Both the position numbers and the translations under genes were made by a program. Below, piece by piece: positions 61,705-64,000 of a stretch of DNA of 64,000 bases (position 1 is its first letter; the number at the start of each line of letters is the position of its first letter). The notes beneath the pieces were generated by a model that was not told the origin of the DNA, did not search any database, and saw only the letters and a list, made by a program, of their open reading frames with translations. Source of the DNA: Parvimonas parva. GTDB lineage: Bacteria > Bacillota > Clostridia > Tissierellales > Peptoniphilaceae. Location: positions 1-64,000 of the forward strand of contig NZ_JACVDA010000005.1 in NCBI RefSeq assembly GCF_016552165.1. The letters run 5' to 3'.

Positions 61705-62050
61705 CGCCTTCTACCTCCTTAAGCTCTTCTGAAAAATATCTAATTTTATACTTTCTTTTAATTGCCCTCTTTATTTCACATTCCATGCCTTTTGAGATAT
61801 GTTCTCCAAAAACCCAAACCTCACTACACTTATCCATTAGCACATTTCCAAATTTAAGACCAAGCTTTCTGTCTTTTGGAATGTTATCATCCAGAAACTG
61901 TGGAAATAAAAGATGTGGAGTAATGGGAATATATCCTTCATTTACGACAAACCTTGAATACTTTCTTGCAGATAAAATATTCTTATGTGTGTCTCCAGCA
62001 AAGGGAGAACACACATATACAAGTGGCATAAATTTCTTACTTTTCTTCAT
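61673..62050 (-). CDS. DUF4406/DUF7768-type nucleoside deoxyribosyltransferase-like protein
   Basis: 125 residues. PLVYVCSPFAGD at the start, ITPHLLFPQFLDD in the middle and WVFGEHISKGMECEIKRA near the end match the deoxyribosyltransferase-like fold of DUF4406 proteins. A nucleotide-related role is inferred from the fold. It overlaps both neighbours. Confidence 0.75.
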   Translation of the reverse strand: MKKSKKFMPLVYVCSPFAGDTHKNILSARKYSRFVVNEGYIPITPHLLFPQFLDDNIPKDRKLGLKFGNVLMDKCSEVWVFGEHISKGMECEIKRAIKRKYKIRYFSEELKEVEGGAETKNCIWK

Positions 62051-62255
62051 AGGACATCTCTCCTATCATTTTCTTACTGCACTCCTCGCAAAGTACAGCA
62101 GTGCTACAAAGGTCACCTTCTCCATCAGATATCACATCTTCAAGGTTTACCTGAACTTCTCTACCACATTTAGGACATATACAAAATACATTCTCATCGT
62201 TGATTTCAATCTTTGTTTCTGCTGTATCACTTATTTTCTCTTTTACATAAAACAT
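62037..62255 (-). CDS. Small zinc-ribbon phage protein
   Basis: 72 residues with CICPKCGREV and VLCEECSKKM, a four-Cys zinc site split by an acidic loop. It overlaps the DUF4406-like gene by 14 bp. Function unknown. Confidence 0.6.
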   Translation of the reverse strand: MFYVKEKISDTAETKIEINDENVFCICPKCGREVQVNLEDVISDGEGDLCSTAVLCEECSKKMIGEMSYEEK

Positions 62256-62270
62256 ACTATTTATCCTCCC

Positions 62271-62324
62271 TTATCTTAGTTGCTTCCATATAGGGCTTAT
62301 ATCTTTTGGTATTAACTCTTTCAT
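62271..62324 (-). CDS. Possible 17-residue peptide
   Basis: ATG 62324 reads MKELIPKDISPIWKQLR, then stop, between the polymerase terminator and the zinc-ribbon gene. The ribosome site is poor. It could be a leader or chance. Confidence 0.2.
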   Translation of the reverse strand: MKELIPKDISPIWKQLR

Positions 62325-62344
62325 AAAAAATACCGACCTTTCAT

Positions 62345-62387
62345 AAAAATGGAGCTTTGCCCTCTAATAGTGAAAGGACAAAACCCC
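62345..62387 (-). terminator. Terminator behind the DNA polymerase gene
   Basis: GGGGTTTTGTCC and GGGCAAAGCTCC pair over 12 positions (with G-T pairs) around a 13-nt loop, followed by ATTTTTAT on the minus strand. Confidence 0.5.
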
Positions 62388-62408
62388 AACTTTTAAGAAC
62401 CAGCCGGT

Positions 62409-64000
62409 CTAATCTTTTTTATAAAATTTACATTCATAGCCATCTGCTCTAAGAAGAAGTCCATCTATCCACGGCGGAGTTTCTCCCATCTTCTTACAAA
62501 TAGCATCTACTGACACACTTATACTTGCTTCAATAATTATTTCATCATGCACATGACCACATATAAAGCAGTAGGATAAATTATTCATAGCATAAGCTAA
62601 AATATCACGACTTATAGCCTGAACAATATTCTCTACAAACTTTGGTCCATAGCTTTCAATCCTGCCCCACTTTTTCCCTGTAGTTATCCCTTCATAGGTA
62701 ACACTTTCTCCTCCAAATCTGTTTTCACCTATTCTTGGCTTCACATAGGAAAGTCTCCTGCCACTTGGAAGATCAATAAAAAGCATGGCACTTTGATATA
62801 TGAATTTTATATTTCCAGTTTCAGTAGTAGTCTTTTCTTTTATAGAAGTCTTTATACATTTATCTATCTCCCACCAAAACCTAACAATATTAGAATTTGC
62901 TGCTCTCCAAGAATCTACAAGTGGCTGAAGTTCCTCTTCTAAAAGTCCCATTTCAAGAGCTCCCATTGCAGTTAATGCTCCAGTACCTCCACCATAACCA
63001 AGAGCAAGTTCAGCAATTTTTCCTTTTTGCCTAAGTTCTGCGTTTACCCCATGCTTTTCTACGGGAACTCCAAACATGGCTGATGCAGATGCACAGTAAA
63101 TATCTCCGTTATTTTCAAATACTTCACTTCTCCATTTTTCCTTAGCTAAAAAGGATAGGACTCTTGCTTCTATAGCAGAAAAATCAGATACAATAAATTT
63201 CATACCATCTCTTGGGATAAAAGCAGTTCTAATAAGCTGTGATAAGGTATCTGGAATATCATCATAGAGCATAGTCATTGCTTCATAATTTCCTGTATCT
63301 ACTAAGCCTCTAGCCTCTTTTAAATCTAGTAGATGATTTTGTGGTAAGTTCTGAAGCTGAATGAGTCTACCCGCCCATCTACCACTACGGTTTGCTCCAT
63401 AAAATCGAAACATCCCCCTTGCTCTTTGGTCCTTACATACTGCATTTCCCATAGCCTGATACTTCTTCACTGATGATTTGGCTAACTTTTGTCTAATTTC
63501 TAAGACCTCTTTTATATTCTTAGGTACTGTTTCGAGTAGACTAGCTACCGATTTTTTATCTAAACTTTCTGCTAGAATTCCTTGTTCTTTTAGCCATTCT
63601 TTCATTTGCATCACACTATTTGGATTATCGAGACCTGTTATACTTTTTAGCTTAGAAATTAAAATATGCCTTATAGATGCATCAAAAGCTATGGCATTCT
63701 TGGCCATATTAAGATCAACTTTGATGCCTCTATCATTTATCTCCTGGTCTAAGTAAAACTCATCCCAGACAGATTCTGGAACTGGAAACTTTTTTAATCT
63801 ACTTTGAATTTCCATCTCAGCTTTAACATCACGAATGTTATATTTTATAAATCTATCCCATTTTTCCCTATCATCACATGGTAAATTTCTATCTCTATAG
63901 CCATTTGTCTTTGTAGGCTTACAAGGCACACAAAAATATTTTATTAAATCCTTACCTTCTTTTAATTTCTGTTCCTCCAGACCCAGTACTGAGCCGGCAT
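62409..64000 (-). CDS. polA: Phage family A DNA polymerase, 5' end outside the window
   Basis: At least 530 codons, open to the window end, so the start is missing. An N-terminal remainder of the exonuclease domain (YNIRDVKAEMEIQSRL) leads to the polymerase domain: motif A DFSAIEARVLSF, motif B region KGKIAELALGYGGGTGA and motif C GHVHDEIIIEA. It replicates phage DNA with the VapE, SNF2 and VRR-NUC proteins. Confidence 0.94.
   Translation of the reverse strand, partial: AGSVLGLEEQKLKEGKDLIKYFCVPCKPTKTNGYRDRNLPCDDREKWDRFIKYNIRDVKAEMEIQSRLKKFPVPESVWDEFYLDQEINDRGIKVDLNMAKNAIAFDASIRHILISKLKSITGLDNPNSVMQMKEWLKEQGILAESLDKKSVASLLETVPKNIKEVLEIRQKLAKSSVKKYQAMGNAVCKDQRARGMFRFYGANRSGRWAGRLIQLQNLPQNHLLDLKEARGLVDTGNYEAMTMLYDDIPDTLSQLIRTAFIPRDGMKFIVSDFSAIEARVLSFLAKEKWRSEVFENNGDIYCASASAMFGVPVEKHGVNAELRQKGKIAELALGYGGGTGALTAMGALEMGLLEEELQPLVDSWRAANSNIVRFWWEIDKCIKTSIKEKTTTETGNIKFIYQSAMLFIDLPSGRRLSYVKPRIGENRFGGESVTYEGITTGKKWGRIESYGPKFVENIVQAISRDILAYAMNNLSYCFICGHVHDEIIIEASISVSVDAICKKMGETPPWIDGLLLRADGYECKFYKKD

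Larger units (their letters stand above)
26391..64000. mobile_element. Siphovirus-type prophage with serine-recombinase integration module
   Basis: A complete late region (terminase to amidase), a DNA-metabolism region that runs off the window end, and three serine recombinase genes at the left edge. The exact attachment site is not visible because the other end is outside the window; the left edge should lie in the 26.30-26.41 kb interval beside the last recombinase stop. Gene order resembles the Phi-m46.1-type and clostridial phages that share this triple-recombinase module. Confidence 0.85.

Overview
The window looks like accessory DNA from a low-GC Gram-positive anaerobe. The gene families are those of Clostridia and Tissierellia; a Peptoniphilaceae-type host (Finegoldia, Peptoniphilus, Anaerococcus or Parvimonas) is my best guess, made from gene content and not from a match. 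Three blocks differ sharply in base composition: a very AT-rich conjugative-plasmid segment (1 to about 15.2 kb), a mosaic cargo island with a tet(M) fragment of Tn916 (15.3-26.4 kb), and a siphovirus-type prophage (26.4 kb to the window end). Nearly every gene is on the minus strand.

Block 1 (1-15.2 kb). Read from right to left it holds a RepA_N-type replication cassette (a short RepA_N-like protein, a full RepA_N initiator with five 23-bp-spaced repeats inside its coding sequence, and a small helix-turn-helix protein), ParA and ParB, three small proteins and a terminator. A roughly 780-bp regulatory gap follows. Then comes a Tn1549/pCF10-like type IV secretion operon: PcfB, VirD4, Maff2, VirB6-like, PrgI, VirB4, an NlpC/P60-like wall hydrolase, DUF4315 and DUF4366. 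No relaxase is present, so it must lie outside the window. A 19-bp palindrome occurs at three separated places and may be the ParB centromere or a plasmid-wide operator.

Block 2 (15.3-26.4 kb). Remnants of older integrative elements (a sigma-factor start, a short ORF, large inverted repeats) lead into an ECF/ABC transporter cassette: two exporter-type half-transporters and a dual-ATPase ECF protein. Its S component (Trep_Strep/MptS family) is cut short and its T component is almost wholly missing. The gap between them is filled by a Tn916 fragment (orf14', orf13, leader peptide, tet(M), orf6, orf9; no int or xis) and by a 729-bp piece of phage tail gene. That piece is nearly identical to part of the tail gene of the prophage 15 kb away.

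Block 3 (26.4-64 kb). The prophage is read on the minus strand in the order: DNA polymerase A (cut by the window end), VapE primase/helicase, VRR-NUC nuclease, SNF2 helicase, DUF1492 regulator, HNH nuclease, small terminase, a SAM synthetase, two DNA methyltransferases, small genes, large terminase, portal, ClpP-like protease, capsid, connectors, tail tube, frameshifted tail chaperone, tape measure, distal tail, tail tip, fibres, holin, amidase and finally an integration module with three serine-recombinase genes. The layout recalls the family of streptococcal and clostridial phages that carry resistance genes (Phi-m46.1-like). Two foreign cassettes sit inside the late operon, each with its own promoter and terminator: an AbiE toxin-antitoxin pair between terminase and portal, and an AbrB-like protein between tail chaperone and tape measure.

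The points I rate most worth checking are the AbiE and AbrB-like cassettes, the phage SAM synthetase beside two methyltransferases, the in-gene iterons, the three-copy palindrome, a duplicated phage promoter-leader, and the tet(M)/phage-fragment junction. I saw no CRISPR array, tRNA or rRNA.
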